This document shows positions 49,898 to 59,000 of a DNA stretch of 64,000 bases, in pieces. Made by a program: the position numbers and the translations under genes. The notes under the pieces were generated by a model. That model worked only from the letters and a program-made list of their open reading frames with translations, searched no databases and was not told the origin of the DNA. Each line of letters starts with the position of its first letter. Positions within the stretch are counted from its first letter, which is position 1. Source of the stretch: Salipiger bermudensis (GTDB taxonomy: Bacteria; Pseudomonadota; Alphaproteobacteria; Rhodobacterales; Rhodobacteraceae); assembly GCF_020171625.1 (NCBI RefSeq), contig NZ_JAIUZY010000004.1, forward strand, positions 527,089 to 591,088, read 5' to 3'.

Positions 49898-50461
49898 GTG
49901 CGACACCCGTCCTTCAGGCTGACCCCGAGCCGTGCGCTCGGGGCGGTCGTGCTCGTCCTCGCCGTCCTCGCGCTGCTGGTCTGGGTGCCCAATGACACGG
50001 CCTCCGGCTACGTGGTCTCGAAACGCGGGCGGGTCTCCATCGGTGATGCCATGGCGCCCGCGCTGGCCTTCGGCCTGCTTGCGCTGTCCGGCCTGCTCAT
50101 CCTCTGGGAGACGCGAAACTTCGACGCGCCGGGGCAGTCCGACAGGCGCGGCCCCGCCCTTCTCGCGGTGATGCTGGGGATTTGCGCGGCGGCCCTGACG
50201 GTGATGATCTGGGCGGGTCCGCTGGCGGTGGCGCTGCTCAACCCGGACGAGACCTACCGGAATCTCCGCGACGCCGCCCCGTGGAAACACATCGGTTTCG
50301 TCGTCGGAGGCACGGGGCTGGTGACGGGCCTCATCACCCTCGTCGAGCATCGCTATTCATGGGCCGCGCTGGCCATCGGGCTGGCGACGGTGCTCGTGCT
50401 GATCGGGGCCTTCGACCTCGCCTTCGACGACCTTCTCCTGCCTCCGAACGGTGACCAATGA
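49898..50461 (+). CDS. tctB: TTT transporter small permease subunit TctB
   Basis: A 187-residue membrane protein beginning with GTG 49898 (MRHPSFRLTPSRALGAVVLV). Four hydrophobic helices of the TctB type are visible, including LLLPPNGDQ at the exit. The family is poorly conserved; the call rests on size, topology and position between tctC and tctA. Its stop overlaps the tctA start (ATGA). Confidence 0.8.
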   Translation: MRHPSFRLTPSRALGAVVLVLAVLALLVWVPNDTASGYVVSKRGRVSIGDAMAPALAFGLLALSGLLILWETRNFDAPGQSDRRGPALLAVMLGICAAALTVMIWAGPLAVALLNPDETYRNLRDAAPWKHIGFVVGGTGLVTGLITLVEHRYSWAALAIGLATVLVLIGAFDLAFDDLLLPPNGDQ

Positions 50462-52032
50462 CCGACCTGCTGAATTACATCGGCCTCGGCATCATGGCCG
50501 TGCTGAACGGCCCTGCCCTGTTCGAGATCGGCGGTATCGGCCTGCCGGTCGCGCTGGTGATGCTGGCGGCGGGGCTGTTCACCGGCATCGCCGTCGGCGC
50601 GACGCCGGGCCTTGCGGGACCGATGGCCATGGCGATCTCGCTGCCGCTGCTGATCTCGGCCTTCGGCTTCACGCCGGACGCCCTGCTGCCGGTCTTTGCC
50701 TTCCTGATCGGCATCATGAAGGGTGCCACCCTCGGCGGGGCGGTCCCGGCGATCCTCTTCAACCTGCCCGGCACGCCGGACGCGATGATGACCACGCTCG
50801 ACGGTCACCCCATGGCGCGCAACGGCCAGCCGCGCCGGGCCCTGCGGATCGCACAGCTCTCTTCCGTGGCCGGAGACAGCTTCTCCGACATCGTGCTCTT
50901 CGTCTGCGCGCCCTTCCTCGCCGTGGTGGTCGAGAGCTACCTCGATCTGCCGGAGAAAACCGCGCTGCTGATCCTGTCGATCTCCTTCATCGCGGCGGTG
51001 ATGGGGGCGTCCGTGGGCAAAGGGCTGCTCTCCGTCGGGCTTGGCCTGATCGTCGCCTATATCGCGTCGGGCAACGACCTGACGCCGCGCCTGACCATGG
51101 GGTTCGACGCGCTGGATGCGGGCGTGCCGCTGATCGCCGCCATCCTCGGGGTGCTGATCGTCGGCGAGATCTTCGCCACGCTGGAGACGCTCTGGCGCAA
51201 CAACCGGGCACTCGACGTCAAGACCGAGACGCACGGCACGGCGCAGGATGGCCTCGCCCCCGGTGACCTGAAGCGCATCACCCCCGTCGTCGTCAGAGGC
51301 GCCCTCATCGGCACGGTCATCGGTGCGCTTCCCGGCGTCGGTTCGACCCTCGCGGCGACGCTCTCCTACTCGCTCGGCGCACGCCGGGCCAGGCGGATTG
51401 CCGGTGCGCAGCCCTTCGGCAGCGGGGCGCCCGAAGGCATCGCCGCGACCGAAGCCGCCAATTCGGCCGTTTCGGGCGCGAACCTGATCCCGGTGCTGTC
51501 GCTCGGCATTCCCGGCAACGCGGCGGCGGTGTTCCTCATCCTCGCGGCGGACAGCATCGGCGGCTTCAACCCCGGCCCGGCGGTCTTTGCCATGCCCGAG
51601 GGCGAGACCAACCCGCAGCTCGTCGTGGCCTTCGGCATCTTCACCCTGATGGCCATCGGCAACCTGCTGAACTGGACCGTCGGCGGGGCCGTGATGCGGT
51701 CGATGAGCGTGCTGGCCCGGGTGCCCGCGACGCGGCTGCTGCCCGTGGTCCTGCTTGTCTCGCTCACCGCGATCTACGTGCAGGAGACCTCGATGTTCGC
51801 GGTCTGGGCGACGCTGGCCTTCGGCGTGCTGGGCTACGGGATGCGCAGGCTTGCGGTGCCGGTTCTGCCCTTCGTCATCGCCTTCATCCTCGCCGGTCCG
51901 CTGGAGCGCAGCGCGCGCGAGGCCTTCTCCGCCACCGGGGCGGACCCGTGGTTCCTGTTCTCCAGCCCCACCTCGGTGATCCTGTTGCTGATGGCCGTGG
52001 CGGCGCTGATCTTTCTCGGGCGCGACGGCTAG
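50458..52032 (+). CDS. tctA: TTT transporter large permease subunit TctA
   Basis: A 524-residue, roughly 12-helix protein. TctA repeats are GIAVGATPGLAGPMAMAISL and, in the second half, GTVIGALPGVGSTLAATLSY; the GMPEGIAATEAANSA-like segment (APEGIAATEAANSAVSGANL) is the signature of the second repeat. Standard length, unlike the fused protein at 28556. Completes the tctCBA operon downstream of the MarR site. Confidence 0.88.
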   Translation: MTDLLNYIGLGIMAVLNGPALFEIGGIGLPVALVMLAAGLFTGIAVGATPGLAGPMAMAISLPLLISAFGFTPDALLPVFAFLIGIMKGATLGGAVPAILFNLPGTPDAMMTTLDGHPMARNGQPRRALRIAQLSSVAGDSFSDIVLFVCAPFLAVVVESYLDLPEKTALLILSISFIAAVMGASVGKGLLSVGLGLIVAYIASGNDLTPRLTMGFDALDAGVPLIAAILGVLIVGEIFATLETLWRNNRALDVKTETHGTAQDGLAPGDLKRITPVVVRGALIGTVIGALPGVGSTLAATLSYSLGARRARRIAGAQPFGSGAPEGIAATEAANSAVSGANLIPVLSLGIPGNAAAVFLILAADSIGGFNPGPAVFAMPEGETNPQLVVAFGIFTLMAIGNLLNWTVGGAVMRSMSVLARVPATRLLPVVLLVSLTAIYVQETSMFAVWATLAFGVLGYGMRRLAVPVLPFVIAFILAGPLERSAREAFSATGADPWFLFSSPTSVILLLMAVAALIFLGRDG

Positions 52033-52207
52033 GGCGGCACCCGCAGCGAAGCTCTGGCATGGTCGCGGTCGGCTTGAACCGGGGACGGACCTTCGCCGCA
52101 TCTCCCATGAGCGGCGACAGTGCGGACCAAGCTGCCCTTCCACGCGACGTCTCGAAGGTCTACGTTTGGGGACACAGGATCAACACTCTGCCCCAGCGGT
52201 GCGCAAG

Positions 52208-53020
52208 ATGGCTGAACTCACCAAAAAGGAAATCACTCGAGCGAACCGCGCTGCATGGAACGCGTCTGCACCTTTGCACGGAGAAGGAAAAGACTGGGAG
52301 CAGCTTCTCGAAAATGCCGGCCATCCCGGCTTTTCGGTCCTCGACCCGTTCCTGACGGCCACGCTGGACGGGCTTGACCTCAAGGGCAAGACCGCTGTGC
52401 AAATTGGCTGCAACAACGCCCGTGAGTTGATTTCCCTCGCCTCGCTGGGGATCCAGCCCGAAATGGGGATCGACCAAGCGAGCGGCTTTCTGGTCCAGGC
52501 CAGGAAACTCGCAGACGCCGCCGGCCTCGACCTGCGCCTGCTTGAGGCGGACATTTACGACCTGCCTTCGGATGTCGGCCAGTTCGACCTCGCCCTCATT
52601 ACCATAGGCGTTCTCAACTGGATGCCGGACTTGCCGGAGTTCTTCCGTATTACATCCCGTCTGCTCGCACCGGGCGGGCGGCTGGTCATCTACGAAACGC
52701 ATCCGTTTATGGAGGTCTTCGATCCGGCAAGTAAGACACCGTTTGAGCCTGCTTTCAGCTATTTCGAGCGTCAGCCACAGGCGTTGACCGAAGCGATCAG
52801 CTATGACGGCAAAGATCACGGTGAGGGGGAAACGGGTTACTGGTTCATTCACCCCCTCGGCGAGATCATTACCGCGTGCGCCCAGTCCGGGCTCGGCATC
52901 GCCGAACTGAGAGAATACGGGCACACCATTCGCGAGCCGGAGTATGACATTTACGAGAAACGCGCGGCTCAAATTCCAATGAGCTATTGCCTCGTCGCTC
53001 AGAAAGCGCAGAGCGCCTAG
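52208..53020 (+). CDS. Class I SAM-dependent methyltransferase
   Basis: A 270-residue protein starting MAELTKKEITRANRAAWN. Motif I is TAVQIGCNNARELISLASLG near residue 65, the acidic residue ending strand 2 is in MGIDQASGFLVQA, motif II/III are EADIYDLPSD and FDLALITIGVLNWMPDLPEF, and LLAPGGRLVIYETHP is the post-motif. This QIGCNN subgroup is annotated only as methyltransferase; substrate unknown. It appears less GC-biased than its neighbours and is separated from the tct operon by 175 bp, so it may be a separate acquisition. Confidence 0.83.
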   Translation: MAELTKKEITRANRAAWNASAPLHGEGKDWEQLLENAGHPGFSVLDPFLTATLDGLDLKGKTAVQIGCNNARELISLASLGIQPEMGIDQASGFLVQARKLADAAGLDLRLLEADIYDLPSDVGQFDLALITIGVLNWMPDLPEFFRITSRLLAPGGRLVIYETHPFMEVFDPASKTPFEPAFSYFERQPQALTEAISYDGKDHGEGETGYWFIHPLGEIITACAQSGLGIAELREYGHTIREPEYDIYEKRAAQIPMSYCLVAQKAQSA

Positions 53021-53372
53021 GGTCGACAGCTGCCTTTTGATCGCCGCGCAGCGTTCGAGGCGTTGGGCGCGCTCCCGACCGTCGCCGCGCGATGCCTGAC
53101 CGGCAGTTTCGGGCGCCGGCGAATGCCACCTGGCCCGCGAGAGGGCGTTGTTGCGCAAAGGTCGAGCGAAGGAGACATCGCTTGAATCCAGTGTGGGAGC
53201 GCCCCCGTATGATCAGACCGATCCCGCCGAGCGACAAGACCAAGAACCGGCAGACCTTCCCCCCGGCTTCGGCGCCGACGGTTTCCGGGATCGCGGACCG
53301 ACCTCGGCGAGATTTTGGCCGGTCTGCAAGTGGGTCCGTAACGCCTGCGCGGCGCAAATTGCGAAGGGGCGC
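53021..53372. other. Intergenic region without a recognised gene
   Basis: About 350 bp between the methyltransferase and the convergent GntR gene. Frames on both strands run across it, but they are Arg/Ser/Pro-rich, lack ribosome sites and show no domain. I see no clear terminator or repeat. Confidence 0.45.
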
Positions 53373-54053
53373 TCAGGCCGGGTCGAAGAATTCCGGGCGC
53401 AGGGCGGCGACACGCTTGAGGTCGTCGAGCACGCCGCGCAGATGGTTGCGGATCGCGGTTTCGGCTGCGGTCTCGTTGCCTGATGCGATGGCATCGACGA
53501 TGTCGCGGTGCTGCTCGACCAGATGTTCGAGCGGGAATTCCTCCACGGTCAGATGGCGCACCCTGTCCATGTGCATCTTGATCTGCTGGATGTGCGACCA
53601 GACCGCCTCACGCCCGGCGGCGGCGGCGAGTGCCTGGTGGAACCGTTCGTCGAGCGCGACGAAACCACGTCCGCCCGTTGCGAGGTGTTCCTCCTGGACG
53701 GCGATCTCGGCGCGGAGCGTGTCGAGCGCCGCCGCATCGGCGCGGCGGGTCGCGAGGCGGACGATATCGGCCTCCACCGCTTCGCGCACGAACTGCGATT
53801 GCGTGACCTCGAACAGGTTGATCTTGCACACATAGGTGCCGCGCTGCGGGCGGATCTCGACCAGCCGTTCGGTGCCGAGCTTGATGAAGGCCTCGCGCAC
53901 GGGCTGGCGCGACAGGCCGTAGCCCGCGGCGATCTCCTGCTCCGACAGGCGCGTGCCCGGAGGCAGGGCGCCGGTGACGATCCGCGCCCTGAGGTCGGTC
54001 ATCAGCTGGGCGCCGATGGGCGCGGTGGCTTCGAGGGTCGCGATCTTGTCCAT
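53373..54053 (-). CDS. GntR family regulator of hexuronate genes (FadR/UxuR-like)
   Basis: A 226-residue regulator starting MDKIATLEATAPIGAQLM. The winged helix is residues 15-75 (LSEQEIAAGYGLSRQPVREA) and the FCD-type effector domain shows FVALDERFHQALAAAAG and LEHLVEQHRDIVDAIASGN with the usual metal His residues. It is divergent from uxuA, separated by 107 bp, and is most likely the repressor of the uxu-dct-uxaC operon, released by a hexuronate intermediate (inference). Confidence 0.87.
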   Translation of the reverse strand: MDKIATLEATAPIGAQLMTDLRARIVTGALPPGTRLSEQEIAAGYGLSRQPVREAFIKLGTERLVEIRPQRGTYVCKINLFEVTQSQFVREAVEADIVRLATRRADAAALDTLRAEIAVQEEHLATGGRGFVALDERFHQALAAAAGREAVWSHIQQIKMHMDRVRHLTVEEFPLEHLVEQHRDIVDAIASGNETAAETAIRNHLRGVLDDLKRVAALRPEFFDPA

Positions 54054-54160
54054 GGCCCGAATGTACCCTGCGCCTCGGGCAATGCCAATACGCACATACT
54101 ACCATACTTGTAATCAATGCGATTCGCGTCTAACACGGTGAGGCAAGAGGAGGAGACAAC
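54054..54160. promoter_or_regulatory. Divergent promoter region of the hexuronate operon
   Basis: Within this AT-richer gap the direct repeat CATACTA-C-CATACTT (54095-54109) is followed by TTGTAATCAA, a TTG-N4-CAA inverted repeat. These are candidate sites for the GntR regulator. GGAGGAG at about 54149 is the uxuA ribosome site. Confidence 0.4.
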
Positions 54161-55375
54161 ATGCGTCAGACCTGGCGTTGGTTCGGCCCGCAGGACGGGG
54201 TTGGCATCGCGGATATGCTTCAGGCCGGGGTGGAGGGCGTCGTTTCGGCGCTGCATCACGTGCCGACAGGCGCAGCCTGGACCCGCGAGGAGATCGCCCG
54301 CCGGCAGGAGGAGATCGCCGCCCTGCCCGATGGCAGCGGCTCGGGTCTTGCCTGGGAGGTGGTCGAAAGCCTGCCGGTCTCCGAGGACATCAAGAAGCAG
54401 TCGGGCGACTGGCGCGCGCATCTCGACAACTACCGCGAGAGCCTGCGCAATCTGGCGGCGGCTGGCATCGAAGTGCTGTGCTACAACTTCATGCCGGTGC
54501 TCGACTGGACACGCACGGATCTTGCCTGGCGGGTGCGGCACGGCGGCACGGCGATGCGCTTCGATCTCATAGATTTTGCCGCCTTCGACATTCACATCCT
54601 GCGGCGCCCCGGCGCGCGGGAGTCCTTCGACGGCGCCATCGCCGACGCGGCGGACCGGCGCTTTTCCGACATGCCCGAGGCGCGGCGCGCGCAACTGGCG
54701 GGGAACGTGGTCTTCGGCCTGCCCGGCGCAGCGGAACGATTCAGCCTCGACGACGTGCGGGCGCATCTGGCGCAATATGCGGATATGTCGCCGGACACCC
54801 TGATGCAGCATCACGTCGACTTCCTGTCCGAGGTGGTGCCAGAGGCCGAGCGGCTCGGCATCCGCATGTGCTGCCATCCCGACGATCCGCCCTTCCCGCT
54901 TCTGGGTCTCCCCCGCGTGATGAGCACCGAGGCCGATTACCGCGCGCTGCTCGACGCGGTGCCCTCGCCGTCGGCAGGGATCACGCTGTGTTCCGGCTCG
55001 CTCGGCGCGCGCGAGGACAACGACCTCCCGGGCATGATGCGGCGGCTCGGCGACCGGGTGCATTTCCTGCACCTGCGCAATGTCACGCGCGAGACCGAGG
55101 GCACGCCCTGCTCCTTCCACGAGGCCGAGCATCTGGGTGGCGGCACCGACATGGTCGCCTTGATCGCGGCGGTGCTGGAGGAAGAGGAAAAGCGGCGCGC
55201 GGCAGGTCGGGCCGACGTGTCGATCCCGTTCCGCCCCGATCACGGGCAGGACATCCTCGACGATCTCAAGCGGCAGGCACAGCCGGGCTATCCCGCCATC
55301 GGGCGGCTCAAGGGGCTGGCCGAGCTGCGCGGCATCGCCACGGCCCTGTCCCATCCGGTTGCGAGGGCGTCATGA
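54161..55375 (+). CDS. uxuA: Mannonate dehydratase
   Basis: A 404-residue enzyme that dehydrates D-mannonate to 2-dehydro-3-deoxygluconate. It starts MRQTWRWFGPQDGVGIADML, the conserved family N-terminus, and has the TIM-barrel metal residues in MCCHPDDPPFPLLGLPR and FLHLRNVTRETEG...FHEAEHLGG. VSIPFRPDHGQDILDDL is the C-terminal signature. Length fits UxuA. It overlaps the next gene by four bases. Confidence 0.93.
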   Translation: MRQTWRWFGPQDGVGIADMLQAGVEGVVSALHHVPTGAAWTREEIARRQEEIAALPDGSGSGLAWEVVESLPVSEDIKKQSGDWRAHLDNYRESLRNLAAAGIEVLCYNFMPVLDWTRTDLAWRVRHGGTAMRFDLIDFAAFDIHILRRPGARESFDGAIADAADRRFSDMPEARRAQLAGNVVFGLPGAAERFSLDDVRAHLAQYADMSPDTLMQHHVDFLSEVVPEAERLGIRMCCHPDDPPFPLLGLPRVMSTEADYRALLDAVPSPSAGITLCSGSLGAREDNDLPGMMRRLGDRVHFLHLRNVTRETEGTPCSFHEAEHLGGGTDMVALIAAVLEEEEKRRAAGRADVSIPFRPDHGQDILDDLKRQAQPGYPAIGRLKGLAELRGIATALSHPVARAS

Positions 55376-56808
55376 CCCGGCTGAGCCTGAACAGCGTGAA
55401 AGCGCAGCGCTACGACCCCGTAGCGCATGGCATCGGGGTGCTGCATATCGGGCTCGGGGCCTTTCACCGGGCGCATCAGGCGGTCTGCACCGATGACGCC
55501 TTGGCGGCGCACGGCGGTGACTGGCGGATCTCGGCGGTGAGCCTGCGTTCGGTGGAGACGGTGGATGCACTTGCGGCGCAGGACGGTCTTTATACCCTGA
55601 TCGAGCGCGGCGCCGAGGGAGACCATGCTCGCGTCATCGCCGCGATCTCCGAGACGCTGGCCGCGGCGCGCGGCATTGCGCCCGTGTTGGACCGCTTGGC
55701 CGATCCGGCGGTGAAAGTGGTCACGCTGACCGTGACCGAGAAGGCCTATGGCATCGACCGCGCCGCGATGGACATCGACCCTGAGCACGCGGCGGTGGCG
55801 CATGATCTTGCGCATCCCGATGCGCCGCAGGGCGTGCTCGGGCTGCTGGTGCTGGGGCTGAAGCAGCGGCGCGCCGAGGGGCATCCGCCGCCGGCGATCC
55901 TGTGCTGCGACAACCTGCCCGACAATGGCGCGCTGCTGCGCGCGGGCGTGGTCGGCTTCGCGCGGCGCTGCGATCCTGAGCTGGCCGACTGGATCGCTGC
56001 CGAGGTCGCCTTTCCCGCCTCGATGGTCGACCGCATCACCCCCGCCGCGACCGAGGAAACGGTGGCGCTTGCGGCGCGTCTCACCGACCTCGAAGATCCC
56101 GCCGCCATCGAGACCGAGCCGTTCTTTCAGTGGGTGATCGAGGATCATTTCCCGCTGGGTCGCCCGGCGTGGGAGGCCGGCGGCGCGATCTTTGCACCCG
56201 ATGTGGCCCCGTTCGAGCGGATGAAGCTGCGGATGCTGAACGGGGCGCATTCGCTGATCGCCTATGCCGGGTTCCTGTCGGGGCATGTCTATGTGCGCGA
56301 CGCGATGGCGGATGCCCCGCTGGCGGCGCTGGTCGACCGGCACATGCGCGCCGCTGCAGCGACGGTCGGCTCGCTCGACGGGATCGACCTCGATGCGTAT
56401 CGCGTGGCACTGATCCAGCGCTTCGCAAACCCGGCCATCGCGCATCAGACCTACCAGATCGCCATGGACGGGTCCGAGAAGATCCCCCAGCGCATCTTTG
56501 CCCCCGCGCTCGACGCGCTGGCGGCGGGGCAGGATTTGGCGCCCTTTGCCTTCGCGGTGGCGGCGTGGCTGCGCTACGCACGTGGGCAGGCCGAGGATGG
56601 GACGGCCTATGCGCTGCGCGATCCGCGCGAGGCCGAGCTGACCGCCGCCGCACAGGGCGATGCGGCACAGGTGGTGCAGGCCATGGCGGCGCTGCCGGGG
56701 CTGTTTCCCGATCCGCTGAAGGGCGATTTCCTGACCATCATCGAAGAGCGTCTGCACGTGATGCTGACAGATGGCATGGCGGCGGCCATCGCGGCGGAGG
56801 CGGCGTGA
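55372..56808 (+). CDS. uxuB: Mannitol dehydrogenase family protein, fructuronate reductase
   Basis: A 478-residue long-chain polyol dehydrogenase, here the D-fructuronate reductase step to D-mannonate. The NAD site is GVLHIGLGAFHRAHQAVCTD; the catalytic Lys and Asn region is LRMLNGAHSLIAYAGFLSG; VTLTVTEKAYGID and MVDRITPAATEE are family-typical. The family also includes mannitol and tagaturonate reductases, but position behind uxuA and with uxaC favours UxuB. The stop overlaps the next GTG start (GTGA). Confidence 0.9.
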   Translation: MTRLSLNSVKAQRYDPVAHGIGVLHIGLGAFHRAHQAVCTDDALAAHGGDWRISAVSLRSVETVDALAAQDGLYTLIERGAEGDHARVIAAISETLAAARGIAPVLDRLADPAVKVVTLTVTEKAYGIDRAAMDIDPEHAAVAHDLAHPDAPQGVLGLLVLGLKQRRAEGHPPPAILCCDNLPDNGALLRAGVVGFARRCDPELADWIAAEVAFPASMVDRITPAATEETVALAARLTDLEDPAAIETEPFFQWVIEDHFPLGRPAWEAGGAIFAPDVAPFERMKLRMLNGAHSLIAYAGFLSGHVYVRDAMADAPLAALVDRHMRAAAATVGSLDGIDLDAYRVALIQRFANPAIAHQTYQIAMDGSEKIPQRIFAPALDALAAGQDLAPFAFAVAAWLRYARGQAEDGTAYALRDPREAELTAAAQGDAAQVVQAMAALPGLFPDPLKGDFLTIIEERLHVMLTDGMAAAIAAEAA

Positions 56809-57977
56809 CAGGCCACGCACCCTCCAGCTTCGCGGCGCTGCTGCGCGGCTGGACGCGGCTGGCGCTCGCGGAGGGCGGCGGCCCCGCCCCGGTCGTCGAG
56901 GCGCTCGGGCAGACCGGTCCGCGCAGCGCGCTGACGCAATGCCGGGCGGTGGTCACGCTGGCCCATGTCGGGCGGCTCGCGGGAGACCCCGAGCTGGTCG
57001 CGGCGGCGCTGCGGGTGCAGGGGTTCGTTGCGGCGCATATGACGGACGGCGGCGTCATCGCGACCGTGGCCGAAGACGGCACGCCAGTGGACACCCGCCG
57101 CCGCAGCTATGACCAATGCTTTGCGCTGCTGGCCCTCGCCGAGCTGAATGCGGTCGATCCCGTCGCCACGCCTGAGACAGAGCTCGACGCGCTCTGCGGC
57201 TTCGTCGAGGCCGAGCTTCTCGACAGCACCGGCGTGCTGCGCGACGACGATGGCCCCGAAACGGGGCGGCGGGCGCAGAACCCGCAGATGCACATGCTCG
57301 AGGCGCTGTTTGCCGCCTATCAGGCCACCGGCAACGAGGTCTGGCTGACCCGCGCCGAACAGCGCATCGCCATCGCCGAGCGTCATTTCATCGACCCTGC
57401 CACCGGAGCGGTGCGCGAGTTCATCGGGGCCGATCTGCTCCCCCTGCCCGGCCCTGAGGGCGCGCGGCGCGAACCGGGGCACCAGTACGAATGGGCCTGG
57501 CTGCTGCACCGCTACGCCGACCTCTCGGGCGACGACGCCCCGCGCAGTCTCGCGCGCCGGATGCAGCAGTTCGCGGACACCCACGGGGTGCGCCGGGGTG
57601 GCCCGCTGGACGGCGCGCCCTTCGATGCGCTCGACGCCGAGGGCCGCGTCACCGAAGACACTCACCTGCTCTGGCCACTGACAGAAGCAGGCAAGCTCTA
57701 CGCACAACTCGGAGATCCTGCCGCGCAGCGCATGGCAGAGCTGATCTTCGACCGCTACTTCACCCCCGGCGCGCTGCGCTGGGTCAACCAGCTCGACGGG
57801 AACGGCACCGTCACGTGGGATGCGGCGCTCAGCCGCCTGCTCTACCATGTGGCATATTTCGTCACCGAGGGAGACCGCGCCGGACTCTGGCGCCTCACCG
57901 GGCCCGACGGGCAGCCCGGCGCGCAGGACCATATTGCCCCGTCATCCATCAAGGAGGAGGAAACCCCATGCAACTGA
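56805..57977 (+). CDS. AGE family epimerase/isomerase
   Basis: A 390-residue (alpha/alpha)6-barrel protein starting with a GTG inside the uxuB stop. AGE-family parts are SYDQCFALLALAELNAV, GRRAQNPQMHMLEALFAAYQ with the conserved R-x2-NPxMH-xxEA, and GHQYEWAWLLHRYADL with catalytic His. Relatives include N-acylglucosamine 2-epimerase, cellobiose epimerase and mannose isomerase. In this operon a role in isomerising an incoming sugar or uronate to a catabolic form is likely, but the substrate is not known. It overlaps dctP by 10 bp. Confidence 0.85.
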   Translation: MTGHAPSSFAALLRGWTRLALAEGGGPAPVVEALGQTGPRSALTQCRAVVTLAHVGRLAGDPELVAAALRVQGFVAAHMTDGGVIATVAEDGTPVDTRRRSYDQCFALLALAELNAVDPVATPETELDALCGFVEAELLDSTGVLRDDDGPETGRRAQNPQMHMLEALFAAYQATGNEVWLTRAEQRIAIAERHFIDPATGAVREFIGADLLPLPGPEGARREPGHQYEWAWLLHRYADLSGDDAPRSLARRMQQFADTHGVRRGGPLDGAPFDALDAEGRVTEDTHLLWPLTEAGKLYAQLGDPAAQRMAELIFDRYFTPGALRWVNQLDGNGTVTWDAALSRLLYHVAYFVTEGDRAGLWRLTGPDGQPGAQDHIAPSSIKEEETPCN

Positions 57978-58939
57978 TGTCTCGCATCACCCTGTCGGCC
58001 ATTGCCATGCTCACGGCCTCGACGGCGTTCGCCGCCGATTACACGCTGGCGCTGTCCACGTCGCAGCCGCTAACCGATCCGCTGGTGATCGCCATGCAGG
58101 GCGCGAAGGAGAAGATCGAGGAGCGCACCGACGGTCGGCTCGAGGTCGTCATCTATCCCAGCTCGCAGCTCGGCGAGGACAACGATGTGCTCGAGCAGAT
58201 CCGGGGCGGCGCACCGATCGCGGTTCTGGTCGACGCGGGCCGTCTTGCGCCCTTCCAGAAGGAACTGGGCATCCTGTCCGCGCCCTACCTCGTGGATGAT
58301 TACACCGGCTATGCCGAGATCACCGCGTCGCCGGTCTATGACGGCTGGGTGGACGAGCTGGCCGAAGCCTCGGGTCTGCGCCTGATGAACTACAACTGGT
58401 TCCAGGGCACGCGCCAGATGTTCACGCAGAAGGAGATCACCAGCCCCGCCGATCTGAGCGGCGTCCGGGTGCGCACCATCGACGCGCCGGGCTGGATCGC
58501 CACGATCAACGCCATGGGCGCGACCGCTGCGCCGATGGCCTGGTCCGAGGTCTATTCCGCGATGCAACTGGGGGCCATCGACGGCGCCGAGGCGCAGCTG
58601 ACCGGGGCCTACGGCATCAAGCTGCACGAGGTCTCGACCAATGTCGCCTTCACCAACCACATCCAGCTCTTCACCGGCTTGGTGACTTCGGACAGCTGGT
58701 TCCAGTCGCTGCCCGAGGACATCCGCACCGTGCTCGACGAGGAACTCGCCGCTGCCGGCGATGCCGCGACCGAGGCCACCGTCGCCAAGCTGGAGGAGGT
58801 GCAGGCCGAGATGGAAGCGGCGGGCGTCACCTTCAACGAGGTCGACATGGCCCCGTTCCGCGAGGCAACCGCCGGCGTCTACGACGAGCTCGGCCTAGCC
58901 GAGGCCCGCGCCGAGCTGCAGCCGTATCTCGGCAACTGA
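57968..58939 (+). CDS. dctP: TRAP transporter substrate-binding protein DctP
   Basis: A 323-residue periplasmic protein with GGAGGAG upstream and signal peptide MQLMSRITLSAIAMLTASTAFA. DctP features are QGAKEKIEERTDGRLEVVIY, PSSQLGEDNDVLEQIRGG and SGVRVRTIDAPGWIATINAM, in which the conserved Arg binds the ligand carboxylate. Within a uxu operon the ligand is probably a hexuronate. A strong hairpin follows, separating it from the membrane subunits. Confidence 0.92.
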   Translation: MQLMSRITLSAIAMLTASTAFAADYTLALSTSQPLTDPLVIAMQGAKEKIEERTDGRLEVVIYPSSQLGEDNDVLEQIRGGAPIAVLVDAGRLAPFQKELGILSAPYLVDDYTGYAEITASPVYDGWVDELAEASGLRLMNYNWFQGTRQMFTQKEITSPADLSGVRVRTIDAPGWIATINAMGATAAPMAWSEVYSAMQLGAIDGAEAQLTGAYGIKLHEVSTNVAFTNHIQLFTGLVTSDSWFQSLPEDIRTVLDEELAAAGDAATEATVAKLEEVQAEMEAAGVTFNEVDMAPFREATAGVYDELGLAEARAELQPYLGN

Positions 58940-58948
58940 GCAAGCCCA

Positions 58949-58974
58949 CCCCGGCCGCATACCCGCGGCCGGGG
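58949..58974 (+). terminator. Intercistronic hairpin between dctP and dctQ
   Basis: Perfect 10-bp arms CCCCGGCCGC and GCGGCCGGGG enclose ATACCC, nine bases after the dctP stop. No U-run follows. As at tctC, it likely stabilises the upstream message or attenuates readthrough so that binding protein exceeds permease. Confidence 0.7.
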
Positions 58975-59000
58975 ACGACGCGCGTAAGGGAGGCGCAACC

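Noticed and set aside
50353..52143. 596-codon minus-strand open frame
   Set aside because: Antisense to tctB and tctA, charged low-complexity product with no ribosome site.
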